From: Euplotes cf. woodruffi 2 WChen-2021
Lineage: Eukaryota; Ciliophora; Spirotrichea; Euplotida; Euplotidae
DNA length: 30,760 bases
NCBI GenBank assembly: GCA_021441665.1
Contig: JAGYYN010015249.1
Coordinates: 1-30,760 of the forward strand
Direction of reading: 5' to 3'
In this document: piece after piece, positions 21,271 to 30,760 of the stretch
Position numbering within the stretch: the stretch's first letter is position 1
Layout: every line of letters starts with the position of its first letter
Notes under the pieces: generated by a model
Told to the model about the DNA's origin: nothing
The model's input: the letters and a program-made list of their open reading frames with translations, nothing else
Databases searched by the model: none
Program-made: the position numbers and the translations under genes

Positions 21271-21640
21271 CTTTAGTATTTTAATTTTTACAGCTACAAA
21301 AAGTAGTTAAGTTGATTAAATATCAAAAGTTTCAGTATGACTTAAGTACCCTTGAGAATTTAAATTTAAGTAAAAATTATTTTAATATTGATACTTGTTC
21401 GAATCACAAAAAATAAAATGATTTATTTAGTTTCTTAACAAGCATCAATTAATAATGTAAATACTTTAGTGAATTGTAAAATGTTGTTTAGTATTCAAAA
21501 TAAATACTCTTAATAATTAATATTCTCATTGCAACATAAAGACTATTGAAATGCAAGTTTGGTTGATTATCTAATTCAAAATTACATCGACAATTTGAAA
21601 GATAAAGATTTTACAGTATTCACCGCTTGACTAATCGTTA
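21271..21640. other. AT-rich intergenic stretch
   Basis: No gene was seen. TATTGAAATG (about 21544) and a TTTGAA core (about 21594) read toward the leucine-rich repeat gene that ends at 21641. Confidence 0.4.
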
Positions 21641-22996
21641 TTAGTACCAGTCGTCGACTCCACTTTTGTTTAAGTTCTTTGCATCTTTGAATAAAGCGTC
21701 GTTGAGATAGCTCGAAGATATATGCACCGACACAGCTTCTCGATTCTGCTTTATACTGTTTTCAATGTACATCGACAGGCAGCATTTTTCTAGGAATAGC
21801 ATTTTTAAATTCGGCAAATTTGCTGAAGATGATAGTAGTTTTCCAATAAACTTTCCTTTTTCAGGTTCATCAGTTTCTAATCACTCGATATCTGCATGTT
21901 CAAAATGGCCGAGATGGAAAATCATTAAATTCTGATGTTTGCAAATTCCGACGAGAGCTTCTTCTTTAACCCACGAGTCTCCACTCATGTTGAGTTCTTC
22001 GAGGAAAGGACAGCCTGTTGCCAACGGCTCAAAAGACTCTTGGACTGGTCAATCTTGAAGATTTAGTATCCTTAGGTTCTTGAAATACGTCGATAGAAAC
22101 CTGATGCAGTCGTAATCGAAATTCCTTGAGTACACGATCTCAAGTTTTTGCAGCTTGTTTCACTTATTAAACGACTCCAGTGCTTCGTCTGTAATTTTCG
22201 CTGAGAATTCATAATAATTTCTGATTATTGAAAAATTCTCAAGTGTTTCAGAGAATCTATTGCACATCAATTCAATCGCTTGATTTCCGATTTTGATTCA
22301 GTACTCGATTTTTATTGTCACGAGGCTGGACTTGATGCCTTTGTGGATTCTAAAATCGTCTTCTTCATCGTCATCATTTCCGTTGCTTTCTGATTCGCTT
22401 CCTCAAAGGATGCGAATACCATCGAGAGTAATATTTGAGTTGTATTCCTCGGGTCTTCCTCCGATCTCTAAATGAGTCAAAAATATAAGGTTGTCAACGA
22501 TTATCTCGAAAATATGATTTGTCAAAGTCGGACTGTTTAGCAGCTTTAGCACAACCAGTCCTTGCAGCCTGTTCAATGGGATTCTTGGGATATCGCTTGA
22601 CTCATCTTTTGGCTTCTTTTTGTTCTGTTTGACTTCGTTGTAAATATTTATTTCTAAAATCTTGAGTTTGTTTAAGCCAACTTCGTTGAACATATGCACG
22701 AGATCTTCCTTTCAGTCTAACAATACGAGTTCTTCTAATGAGTCTCTGCTGCTTTTTAGTGCTTTGTAAACCATCATTGTCGGCATTTTATTGTTGATCT
22801 CAAGAGTATTGTTTTGGCACATAAATTTCTTTTCTATCACGGTAGGATTGACGCCTTCTTGAATTTCAATCTCATTTTCTTCAATTTTAATTTTTTCTTT
22901 TGGTGGTTGCTCTTGTTCGTGCTGTTGATTATGCTCTTGATCTTGGTCCAAATCTTGTTCTTGATCTTGGTCGGAATCTAGTTCTTGATCTTCCAT
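21641..22996 (-). CDS. Leucine-rich repeat protein with acidic N-terminus
   Basis: 451 residues in one exon, ATG 22996 to TAA 21641, with UGA read as Cys. The N-terminus is a Asp/Glu/Gln-rich low-complexity run (DSDQDQEQDLDQDQ, HNQQHEQEQPPKEK). It is followed by LRRs of the cysteine-containing (F-box/AMN1) style: SLEELVLLDC, KLKILEINI, LTHLEIGGRPEEY, LQKLEIVYS, NLRILNLQDCP and FLEELNMSGDSW. Cys from UGA falls at LNLQDC and at NKCNKLQKLE, both usual Cys sites in this repeat type. An acidic insertion ESESNGNDDDEEDD interrupts the array. No F-box was identified. Likely a protein-binding solenoid; the partner is unknown. Confidence 0.8.
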
Positions 22997-23004
22997 TTTC
23001 AATT
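22995..23004 (-). promoter_or_regulatory. Candidate chromosome-breakage motif overlapping the start codon
   Basis: The minus strand reads AATTGAAAAT, a full match, and its last bases overlap the ATG of the leucine-rich repeat gene. If used, the 5' leader would be only about 25 nt. Confidence 0.4.
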
Positions 23005-23071
23005 TAAATTTATAGTTGCAGATATGACTAGTATTTGCTAACTTAACAAATCTTGAACTGATATAAAATAT

Positions 23072-25608
23072 TTATTCAATAAGCTGTAAAGAAGCAGCTT
23101 GGATACTCATGCGTTTTGCATCGTTGTATCGATTCCGACTGCCAAACTTGAACCTATAAAATCCAATTACAAAAAGAGTTAGTTTGGTGATTACTCTTTT
23201 ATATTCCCATCGAGCCGAAGCTTTAATGTTGGAGATATACACATGCTCTCTTGGTCTATCGATCTCCTCAGTGTATGCCTTCTGGGTCTTTCGAGCTCTG
23301 AAGAGGAATACTAAACACTTACTCAATGAAGTTTCAAGTTCTTGCTTGACTCTCAGCAACATTTTCGGACTGTATGCTTCGACTAACGTTTTGTTTCTGA
23401 TATAGCTCTAAGAGATACCAGATTACAAAATAAACTCGGGTCTGAAAAACTGCAATTACTTCTTTATTTTGGCTTCTTATCCCCAGTCCTTTTCAGTTGC
23501 GCTTCTAAAGAATTAAGCGATAAAAGTACTTTATTCTTATTTAAATTCGTCGTATTTTCTTTGTAACTTTGCATCGTCTCCATTTTAAATTTGATCTACA
23601 TTTAGTTATGGTTTGGCAATTGGATTCGCGATATAATTGCAGTTGGGCTTACTTTAGCTTCGTTTTCTTTCAATTTGCATTTCAACTCCTTAATCATCAA
23701 GCTTATTAGTTGCTAAATACAGTAGATACCTCAATATTGTCTGTTTCAAAGCTTTTAATTCCGTAAAGTTTGTTGTTAAAGTCAAAAGTTCTGTACTTTT
23801 TGACTCGGCAACTGGGATTCGGTGAAAGAGAGGTTTTTAATCAACTATATGTAAGCAGGAGTCAGTTTACCTCCCCGCATTTTCATTTTCTTCAATTTTT
23901 GCTTTGTTCATAAATTTGATTGTGCTATGTTCTTTTTCGTCTATTAAGCAGAGAGTTAAAGCTACACTTACTGTAAACCTGCAGATCACTGTTTTCGTGA
24001 GATAAAAGTGGTTTGAACTTCTTGCTGTTTGAGAATCAAGGTTAAAAAGCTTTAGTACTGTTATAAAAAATACAACTTTTTAGTGTTGTTCTGTCCTTAC
24101 CCAACCTTTATGCTTTGTCTTATATAACTGTAAGCATTGTTGTTTTTCAGTGCGCTTTCGTAATCAGCCTACATATGGTTCAAAATGCTTACTGGTTTTT
24201 CATGTTCTTTCGAAACGATAAATGCTTTATTTCTCAAAAGGAATGCAACAGTTATGCTGAGGATGATTTCAGATCCCCTTTAAACAGAGCATTGGGTCAC
24301 ATTCACGTTTTTCTGCCTTTGGCCTCCGCTTAACAGTTGATAGCTTTTTTCTCGGTTTTCTTACACCTATTTATTTCTGTAAATCTGAGTATAAATTCAA
24401 AATACTTACGATTGAGACTTGGATCTTGCTTGCTATTGTTTTTGAAGATTGGAGATGGAAACTAGATTAAACCGTTGTAATTATCACTTACCTTGCCTTC
24501 CATGAAGCTAGTTTTATTAAGCGAACTACTTTGATCTCAGTCTGAATCTAAATTTAGCGTGATGCTGTTCCTTGGCTTCATTTGATTTCTGATATATTTT
24601 CCAGACGCAACATAGCTTGATTTCCCTCTGATCAAACTAAACGTAAAAGTAAGAATATATCTAAATATGAATCAAGTTTTTTTGTAAGATTTGCTCGATA
24701 TGAAGTAAAACAAGAGCTGACCTCTGTTCGAGCATTTCTTCTAAACTAAGCTCTCCGGTATGTGTGAGTCGATGTAAAATAGAAGAGTCCTATATATTAG
24801 AATATTGTTTGTAATATTTACTTTCGAAAGAATAACATTTGCAATATTTTTCCAGGTAAATGTAATGCCCTGGTCGTCTTTATTTAGTTTGTCTGGGTCG
24901 AACTCCATCCACTTGTTAAACGAGACCTCTCTGTTATAATTAGAGTAGTAAAAGTCTATAGATTATCACTGAGTCGTACCCATCTTATTCTGCAGGTGTT
25001 TATTAGTATAAAGGTCGTAGTCGTTGAGGATATCAATAATATTCTTGGCTTCCAGTTGGTTATTTAACTCTATCCCTCCAGTCCTTCACCGGGTTCTTTT
25101 CGCACTTTTGCTTGAGTCTGGACGTATTCTTGCTTCTCGAAATGTCTTTGTATTTGTCTACAACGGCTGTTGAGAGATGAAAGTAGAGGACCATAAAGTA
25201 AATGTAAATAGAAATCTCGATATTGATGCCGATAATGACGAGCGAGATTAAAAGACTTGCTTAAGATTGATTCGTCAATCGCCATGCGTCTGTGTCTTGT
25301 CTAAATGTATTTTAGTTGCTGATAAACGAATTCTCCGCTCTTAAGATCGTAAACAACTGAAATTTTCCAAATTCATCAGGAAGATAACAACAAAAAATTG
25401 GCAACTGAATAGTCACAAGTGGACAGACAATCAACATCAAAAATATGGGCAAGGCAGGAGACAACGGGATTATATGATCGGGTTGAACAATCAAATTTCG
25501 ATGTTGCAAAGCTTGATTGATAAATTGGTATTTTTGCTCAGATACAAATATTTTACTACTTATCTTTTATTTTGAAATAACTGAAGATCGAAAAGTTTCT
25601 TTAAACAT
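23072..25608 (-). CDS. Many-exon membrane protein with Cys-rich patch and coiled-coil tail; at least three +1 frameshifts
   Basis: Family unrecognised. A possible ATG is at 25608. Hydrophobic segments LSPALPIFLMLIVCPLVTIQ and SLLISLVIIGINIEISIYIY suggest at least two membrane helices. Soluble parts follow: NPVKDWRDRVK, then AAA-TAA-C (25060-25065) into NQLEAKNIIDILND; WMEFDPDKLNKDDQG; HTGELSLEEMLEQ; ECDPMLCLKGICNHPQHNC with UGA as Cys; AAA-TAA-A (24227-24232); and a helical tail with AAA-TAA-A (23464-23469), ending SIQAASLQLIE, TAA 23072. Introns are often 24-30 nt (for example GTACGACTC...CTATAG). N-terminal joins are unresolved, including an in-frame TAA at 25261-25263. Confidence is in one long coding region, not in every exon. 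Confidence 0.5.
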
Positions 25609-26119
25609 TAAAGAGTAAAATTAAATCAATATTATTTTAAATATAATCTGTATTTTTAGAACGACTTTTAAAGACATTTTTATCAAAGCTACTAATATCA
25701 AGGATACTAATAGTATAAAAAATTGATTTTATAAAGTTTCTTAAGTTATATAAATAAAAGTTCAATTCCTATTTTATATATTTTAGTTTTAGTAAAGAAG
25801 ACATCAGATAGATCAAAGTAAAAAATACAAAAGTATTTAAATACTCTAATTTCTTTCTAAATATTATATACAGATTATCATTTGATGATATCTTCAATTA
25901 TTATCTATTGATGTCAGAACCTTTGTTGTATATTATAACTGATGGTAATCACTAAAAACAAATACCAAAGTTAATAGTTTAGTCTTACCTTATCATTTGA
26001 CTTAACGTGCAGTCGATTCATAAAGTATGTCTTATTATTTCTATTATTACAAATTCTATAAATTCTTGGTAATCACTATGAAATAAGAAATTGTAGAATT
26101 ATAATTTCCGAATTTGCAA
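25609..26119. other. AT-rich intergenic stretch
   Basis: No gene was recognised. A minus-strand breakage-like motif (AATTGAACTT, 25758-25767) reads toward the membrane-protein gene. Confidence 0.4.
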
Positions 26120-26528
26120 ATGGCATCCTCCAGTCCAAGCCTGTAAGCCGGATTTGCAGCAACTCGTTCTGAATTTAATATTCTATATAGTAATTAATCC
26201 TCAGATCCCTTAATTTTATAGTTAATTTTTAACTGTGATTGTTATAAAATCAATAAAGGGTAGCTTGTAGTAAAGACATCATCACTTTCCTTAACCTTGA
26301 CGTAAGCAGCGGACTGAGTGCACTCAAGATACAGTAAATTTGTATAGAAGACCCAACGAAATGATCTTTCGAAAAAGAGCAACCTCAGCCTCATTGACTT
26401 GTGGAATAAATAAACTTATGTTAGGAGAGATCAGCCCAGAGAAACCAAAGAAAACAAAGCTGAAGAAACATATTAGCCAAAAGGTTGGTAAAAGCACAGA
26501 TCTGAGATTTACTTTTACTCGAATTTAA
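26120..26528 (+). CDS. Small basic protein (77 residues) with one +1 frameshift
   Basis: ATG 26120 gives MASSSPSL. Introns at 26143-26270 (128 nt) and 26302-26347 (46 nt) join KDIITFLNLD and then KTQRNDLSKKSNLSLIDLWN. At 26408-26413 the frame reads AAA-TAA-A; +1 leads into KLMLGEISPEKPKKTKLKKH and a basic tail ending FTFTRI and TAA at 26526-26528. Exons minus introns minus one base equals 78 codons. The last third was visible as an open frame; the upstream exons and the shift are my reconstruction, supported by canonical GT/AG borders and phase. Function unknown. The Lys-rich KPKKTKLKK stretch could be a nuclear signal. Confidence 0.6.
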
Positions 26529-26890
26529 ATATCTTTGCTGTTGCTGTTGTGTTATTTAACTCTGCAGTCAAGAAAACCAAGTTTTTTAAAAGTTTTTATT
26601 TACAAGAATATATGTATACATTACTGATGAATTTTATACTAAGTTGCAATAAGCGTGCTGAGAGTTTGTGAACTACATCAGAAATCAAGTGACTAATTAT
26701 ATGCTTGCAATGAGATGATAATTGCAATGTTAAATTTTATTTAAATTTTAATTTACTATTAAAACAAGCTAGTAAGCTTATACTTCTCCATATTAAAACT
26801 AAGTTAGTTTACATATTGATATTAAAAATCATGAGTTAAACTGAATATATCTAATAAATTCCTTAAAAACACATTATCCCAGATTTCAGT
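26529..26890. other. AT-rich intergenic stretch
   Basis: No gene, RNA or repeat was recognised. Confidence 0.4.
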
Positions 26891-27093
26891 TTATTTTTTT
26901 ACTTTTGATTTTCTCACCAGATGGCCTATTGTTATAAATCGATTAAATACATACAAACATTTGATCTTCTTGCAAATCTCATTTTCTAATAAAGCAGCAA
27001 TTCTTACATTAAAATTGGTGATTGCTGCATCAGCTCCATTTAAATATGACTCTGCGTGATCGCAGTAACTTAGCCTAAACCAATTTACCGCAT
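26891..27093 (-). CDS. Small protein, unrecognised
   Basis: A minus-strand frame reads YCDHAESYLNGADAAITNF and VRIAALLENEICKKIK, then ends KVKK and TAA at 26891. That is too protein-like to be a shadow. ATG at 27093 is immediately followed by GTAAATTGG...GGCTAAG, a 20-nt GT/AG segment whose removal puts the ATG in frame. A second small intron near the 3' end (GTATGT...CAATAG) would change the C-terminus. The divergent neighbour begins at 27153, leaving about 60 bp for both promoters. Function unknown. Confidence 0.5.
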
Positions 27094-27152
27094 AGCTGAC
27101 CTTGGACAACTACTTCATCTCGGAGGCTGAAAAGTACCTGAACTACGAGGCG

Positions 27153-28970
27153 ATGCCGGCCGAGCAAATCCAGAGCAAGATCGACCAGTAATGCCCTTGC
27201 TAACTTATAGATTCATCACGCCGTACCTGGACCAAGAGTAATCGCGGACTTAATGTTGTAGGCAGGAAGACGTGGGCAAGCCTAAGTTGGCGCGCAAGTT
27301 CATGGACTTTGACATCGAAGACAACTACGACAACCAATACGGAATGTAAGCCTGTCTCACTAGCAATAGCAATATGTACAACATCATCAAACGGCAGAAG
27401 TAAGCGCTGGCTTAGGCTTTAGGCACTTTAAGAAACTCATGCACATTTTGAAGGACCAGCAGAACTACGAGGAGGAGGTCGAGCAGGGCAACAAACAGAG
27501 AGTCACCAAGCAGAGAACTGTCAACAAGAACTCAGATTCTGTATTTGGCATTGCCCACAAATTGCAGATCGTCCGAGATGCTAAACTCGCACTGACAGCC
27601 AAGTAAGAGTTGCATTGAGGTATTTTTAGGGGGTCCTTTTGGAGGAAATTTGATGTCAGAAAGGGGATAAGAGTTAACTCGGCTCATTGAAAACAAAAGG
27701 TCGAAAGGAAGAAATCTGGTATTAGTAAAAAGCTCATGCTGAAAATTGATACGTCGAGTAACAGTCGGAGTAAGATTGCTTTTTGACAAATCAAAATGTG
27801 ATTTAGACAATAAATGCGAACCTTTTACAAGCCAACCAAAAATTGAATCTGTAAGTAGAATTTTAGATTTTAGAGCAATACTGAAAATAGAGATATACGA
27901 TGATAGAAAGCTGAAATAGAGGCTATTCTCCGTAAGGGTCGTAATTTATAGCATTAGAATGAACTATATTGACAAGACAAGCCAATCGTCGTATAAGCCC
28001 AAAAACATGAATAAAGGTATGAAAATATTAAATAAAAATAAAGATGCTTCCTCATCAAAGTATACCTTATCAGTACTAAACTGGAAAAAGTACACAGGAT
28101 CTTTAGATAAAGGAATCGAAAACCAAAAACTTAAGTTCAAAATCGCAAATGAAGTACCGAATAAGTACGATGTATTTAAAGTGTTAACTAAAATTATGGT
28201 TTTAGGACAAAGGTGATTCCAAAGTTTCAAGTCCCACGAACTGTGAAAACTCCTTTTATGTCTCAAGATGAGATCGAAAAGGATATCAAAGAAAGGACAG
28301 GATTCCAAGATTCAAATGTTGACTCACAAGGACTGCGAAAGGGCATGAAGAAAGCCCAAAATCTAATCAAGCAATCACTAAAGAAGTATCAAAGCGAGTA
28401 CTTCACAACATATGAAAAACAAATTGTTGACCAAATCAAACACTTTGGAGGTTCAAATTATTTATACAAAGAAGGAGTAACTAACTCAAGGATGAATGTA
28501 AGAATACTTTTAGTTTTCATTATAATTTTGGGTTTAGATGATAAATCCACATACGTCTGGCCAACACTACCTTGCTGAAAGTAACGGAACCAGACCAGCA
28601 ACCAACCAGTTATCTTCAAAGAATTTTAATTAAAACTGGAGGTAAAAATCTACTCTCTTTCTTACTTGATGATAATTTTATTAAAGACCAAAATATGAGG
28701 AATGAAAAGAGGGGACTTAGCTCTGCACATAAAGGTATTACCCTGCCTAATGCATATAGAACTAAATACAACAGGAAAACAAAGGAAGACACAGTCAAGC
28801 AAGATGAAAGTAAGACACAATTGGAAGCACAAACGAACTTGTATTATTATGAACGACTTAATTCATTTCTAATAAGAGAGCTTTCAATCTTATAAATTTA
28901 GTTTTAGGACCAGTACATCGGTCATTGCTAATTTTTAGGCGACTTAAGATATTATCAAAGTAATCTATAA
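27153..28970 (+). CDS. 481-residue Lys-rich protein with tiny introns and several +1 shifts
   Basis: Family unrecognised. ATG 27153 (MPAEQIQSKIDQ). The first four introns are 23, 24, 24 and 23 nt (27188-27210, 27238-27261, 27346-27369, 27400-27422), all phase 2. More follow: 27603-27629, 27932-27957, 28165-28205, 28498-28537, 28735-28759, 28810-28907 and 28921-28938. Shift sites are CAA-TAA-A (27808-27813), AAA-TAG-A (27914-27919) and AAT-TAA-A (28628-28633). The model closes at 481 residues with TAA 28968-28970. Content: helical, charged (FMDFDIEDNYDNQYG, HILKDQQNYEEEVEQ), then basic, then SQDEIEKDIKERTGFQD. At 27601-27606 an AAG-TAA-G shift instead of the 27-nt intron leads to a frame with an unexplained TAA, so I prefer the intron. 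Exons before 27600 are clearly GC-richer than the rest. Confidence 0.55.
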
Positions 28971-29095
28971 ACTACATAAGAATACAAATTAGTATCTTAT
29001 TAATTTTTGCTTAAAACCAATGATGTGAGAATAACCTAAGGCTATCCAAAAATTGATATAAGAAAAGATTAATAGTTTAAACTATAATATTTGAA

Positions 29096-29779
29096 ATGAA
29101 GTATACTCTCGTTATTCTAATTTCACTTGCATTTGCTTGCCAATCTCTGTCACTGATCGATGATGTCGATGAAGAAATCTTCCACAGAAAAGGAAACTTC
29201 CAATTAATGGTTGACACCACCATCGATGGAATGAACTACCTTGCCTCTGAGATCATTAGTCTTGAGCACAACAAGATCAAGGTTCAATATACTACCTTCA
29301 GCCCAGACTATCCAGCCTTCGATATTGTCCTCGACTACACTGAAGGAAAGATGACTCAGTTCTTCAACCTCACCGGAGACTGCAAAGCATACCAAATCGA
29401 AAAGATGTGCTTGACAAAGTACTTAAAAGAACTGGTTCACAATCACACTGAATTCGCTGGCCACAGAGGATCCCTGCACTCAGTCTATGAAGTAAAGCAT
29501 CCAGAGGAGCCAGGATCAAGAGACTGGATCTACGGAAGAAAGTCTTTCCACAGCAACGACCATAAGAAATTCCAGTTAGTCCAGTTCCAGTCACACCACC
29601 CAAGCACAAAGAAAGACTACACAGGATACTTCGTTGAAGGAATTAGCGCCGCTCACGTATCAAACCACACATTCGCGTATCCTCAGTGCGACGGAGTTGA
29701 ACCACAGAAGTTGGACTTCCCAGTGACCCTAGCCTTGACTGGAGTCGCTCCAGACGTCTTGGCACAGATAATGAACTAA
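29096..29779 (+). CDS. Secreted glycoprotein, 227 residues, highly biased codons
   Basis: One uninterrupted frame from ATG 29096 to TAA 29777-29779, with no intron, shift or UGA. A clear signal peptide (KYTLVILISLAFACQSLS) is likely cleaved before LIDDVDEE. The mature part has three N-glycosylation sequons (NLT, NHT, NHT) and three Cys (TGDCKAY, EKMCLTK, PQCDGVE), so one may be unpaired. The beta-rich pattern (KIKVQYTTFSPDYPAFDIVL) suggests a compact extracellular or lysosomal domain, but I do not recognise the family. Codons end in C or G far more than in neighbouring genes, pointing to high expression. A TTTGAA core lies just before the ATG and a TTCAA core about 70 bases after the stop. 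Confidence 0.85.
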   Translation: MKYTLVILISLAFACQSLSLIDDVDEEIFHRKGNFQLMVDTTIDGMNYLASEIISLEHNKIKVQYTTFSPDYPAFDIVLDYTEGKMTQFFNLTGDCKAYQIEKMCLTKYLKELVHNHTEFAGHRGSLHSVYEVKHPEEPGSRDWIYGRKSFHSNDHKKFQLVQFQSHHPSTKKDYTGYFVEGISAAHVSNHTFAYPQCDGVEPQKLDFPVTLALTGVAPDVLAQIMN

Positions 29780-29893
29780 TTGGTGTAACCTGAAGCCATC
29801 AGTCGGAATCTTATTAACCTAGCCTATTAGATGTCATTAGATTTGTCCTTTTCAACGCGTGACATTACAAAATTAAGAATGCGTATTGGGCTA

Positions 29894-30007
29894 AGCAAAT
29901 ACTAAAGGCTGACTATGAAGCTCGCGTAAGTGCTCCCGCCGTTTGAATACATTTCAAACAGCGGGAGCACTTTGCGCGAGCTTTATAGTCAGCTTTTAGT
30001 ATTTGCT
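29894..30007. repeat. Near-perfect 114-bp inverted repeat (hairpin)
   Basis: Left arm 29894-29947 (AGCAAATACT...GTTTGAA) and right arm 29953-30007 are reverse complements across a 5-base loop (TACAT). There are four substitutions and one single-base insertion. Three of the four changes leave G-U pairs if the plus strand is transcribed; on the minus strand they would be A-C mismatches. The arms are GC-richer than the flanks. No TA or other target duplication is obvious at the ends. Options are a structured RNA, a foldback/MITE-like element, or an inverted duplication. Confidence 0.9.
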
Positions 30008-30760
30008 TTGATATTTTATCTTACTTTGAGTATACAAAATACCAGATTTTGCAACAACAAAAATACAGTGTTTTATAATGAATGTCTAAGTAAAATTAAT
30101 TATCAAATCAAAGCAAGAGTTAAGAATCGGTATGAAAGGTTAAGCTGTGATTTGTGATATCGAGTAAGCCTGGTTACTGAGTAATGAATCATTAATTTAT
30201 TTTATTTGCATCCCCTGTCTCGCTTTCTCTATTGGCTTCCACAAACTCACTAATATTATAATTTACAGCTTGGTTGATTTACAAATAAAATTATTTCAGC
30301 TTGAGATTATAAGCTTGCTTAAGCAAGGCTTATAATAAAGTCTTTGGGTATAGACGTGAATATTATACAACCGAAAAATCTGGATAATAGTTAAATTGAA
30401 TTTTCAATTTTATAAAGAATAAACATGATTTTGTTGTTGAATATGAATTACCATAATTGAAATTTTAGTTATTAGATTTATAAAATAATACGTTTTCTAG
30501 TTCAATTATACTGTGATTTACTTAAAGATAAATAAAATTATATAAATTTAAATCTCTTTACAAATTAATGTATCTGATTTGTCTAATGATTTGCTGCAAA
30601 TATGCTTGATACTTGAGCTTTTAGTAAAATTTTTTCTAATTGTATTTCCATAAACAATCGCACTAGATTCATGATTTCGCCATATTTTTATTTGTTTTAC
30701 TGGTTCTTTTCGAACTTCCTAAAAATAAATGAGCATTTATACCTTTATTACTTTCAAATT
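30008..30760. other. AT-rich region without a recognised gene
   Basis: No convincing coding exon. It holds a 29-bp imperfect palindrome at 30307-30335 and several ATTGAA/TTCAAT motifs (about 30395, 30403, 30456, 30501). The window ends without a telomere repeat. Confidence 0.45.
30307..30335. repeat. 29-bp imperfect palindrome
   Basis: TTATAAGC, then the perfect 12-base TTGCTTAAGCAA, then GGCTTATAA: arms match except for one base. It could be a hairpin or a protein-binding site; nothing links it to a gene. Confidence 0.6.

Noticed and set aside
27603-27670. AAG-TAA-G frameshift at 27601
   Set aside because: It leads into a frame with an in-frame TAA at 27668-27670 that nothing explains. Splicing 27603-27629 avoids it and the whole model then closes.
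1-30760. tRNA, rRNA, CRISPR, telomere repeats, Tec-type transposons or retroelements
   Set aside because: I saw no cloverleaf, rRNA motif, spaced repeat array, C4A4 run, transposase DDE or reverse-transcriptase signature.

Overview
This window reads as nuclear DNA of a euplotid ciliate (Euplotes or a close relative). The evidence is in the genes. UGA is read as an amino acid in almost every gene and fits cysteine wherever a family allows a check: the TTC39 motif GWCH, the C-terminal strand of a histidine phosphatase, and kelch and leucine-rich repeats. TAA and TAG act as terminators, but coding regions often hit TAA after AAA and continue in the +1 frame, which is the programmed frameshift known from Euplotes. 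Introns are very short (many 23-45 nt, GT...AG). Somatic chromosomes of Euplotes are gene-sized and telomere-capped. Here more than 15 genes lie side by side without C4A4 repeats, and many gene ends carry inward-facing ATTGAA motifs like the Euplotes crassus chromosome-breakage element. The best inference is germline (micronuclear) DNA. I cannot exclude a euplotid with long somatic chromosomes.

Layout. 0.1-2.1 kb: two small signal-peptide plus C-terminal membrane-segment proteins flank a poorly resolved small gene. 2.4-4.0 kb (+): a DP-type E2F partner with a +1 shift just before its DNA-binding domain. 4.1-5.5 kb (-): a six-repeat kelch protein. 5.6-8.3 kb (-): a coiled-coil gene needing four +1 shifts. 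8.8-10.6 kb (-): a 58-residue protein and a coiled-coil protein. 10.7-12.0 kb (-): a histidine phosphatase and a small two-helix membrane protein. 12.2-12.8 kb (+): a helical coding region with an unresolved frame change. 13.2-13.9 kb (+): a coiled-coil gene with three AAA-TAA shifts. 14.0-15.9 kb (-): a many-intron nuclear-type protein. 16.2-16.9 kb (-): 14-3-3. 17.1-18.9 kb (+): a second kelch protein. 19.3-21.3 kb (-): a TTC39/Iml2-family protein. 21.6-23.0 kb (-): a leucine-rich repeat protein. 23.1-25.6 kb (-): a many-exon membrane protein with a coiled-coil tail. 26.1-26.5 kb (+): a 77-residue basic protein. 26.9-29.0 kb: a small minus-strand gene and a divergent 481-residue gene with 23-27 nt introns. 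29.1-29.8 kb (+): a highly biased secreted glycoprotein. The last kilobase is AT-rich and holds a 114-bp hairpin.

The genes do not form a pathway. They look like independent housekeeping, regulatory and ciliary-type genes. Several gene models were assembled by hand through introns and frameshifts. Where the arithmetic closes (exons minus introns minus shifts is a multiple of three, ending in TAA/TAG) I say so. I saw no rRNA, tRNA, CRISPR array, transposase, reverse transcriptase or telomere repeat.
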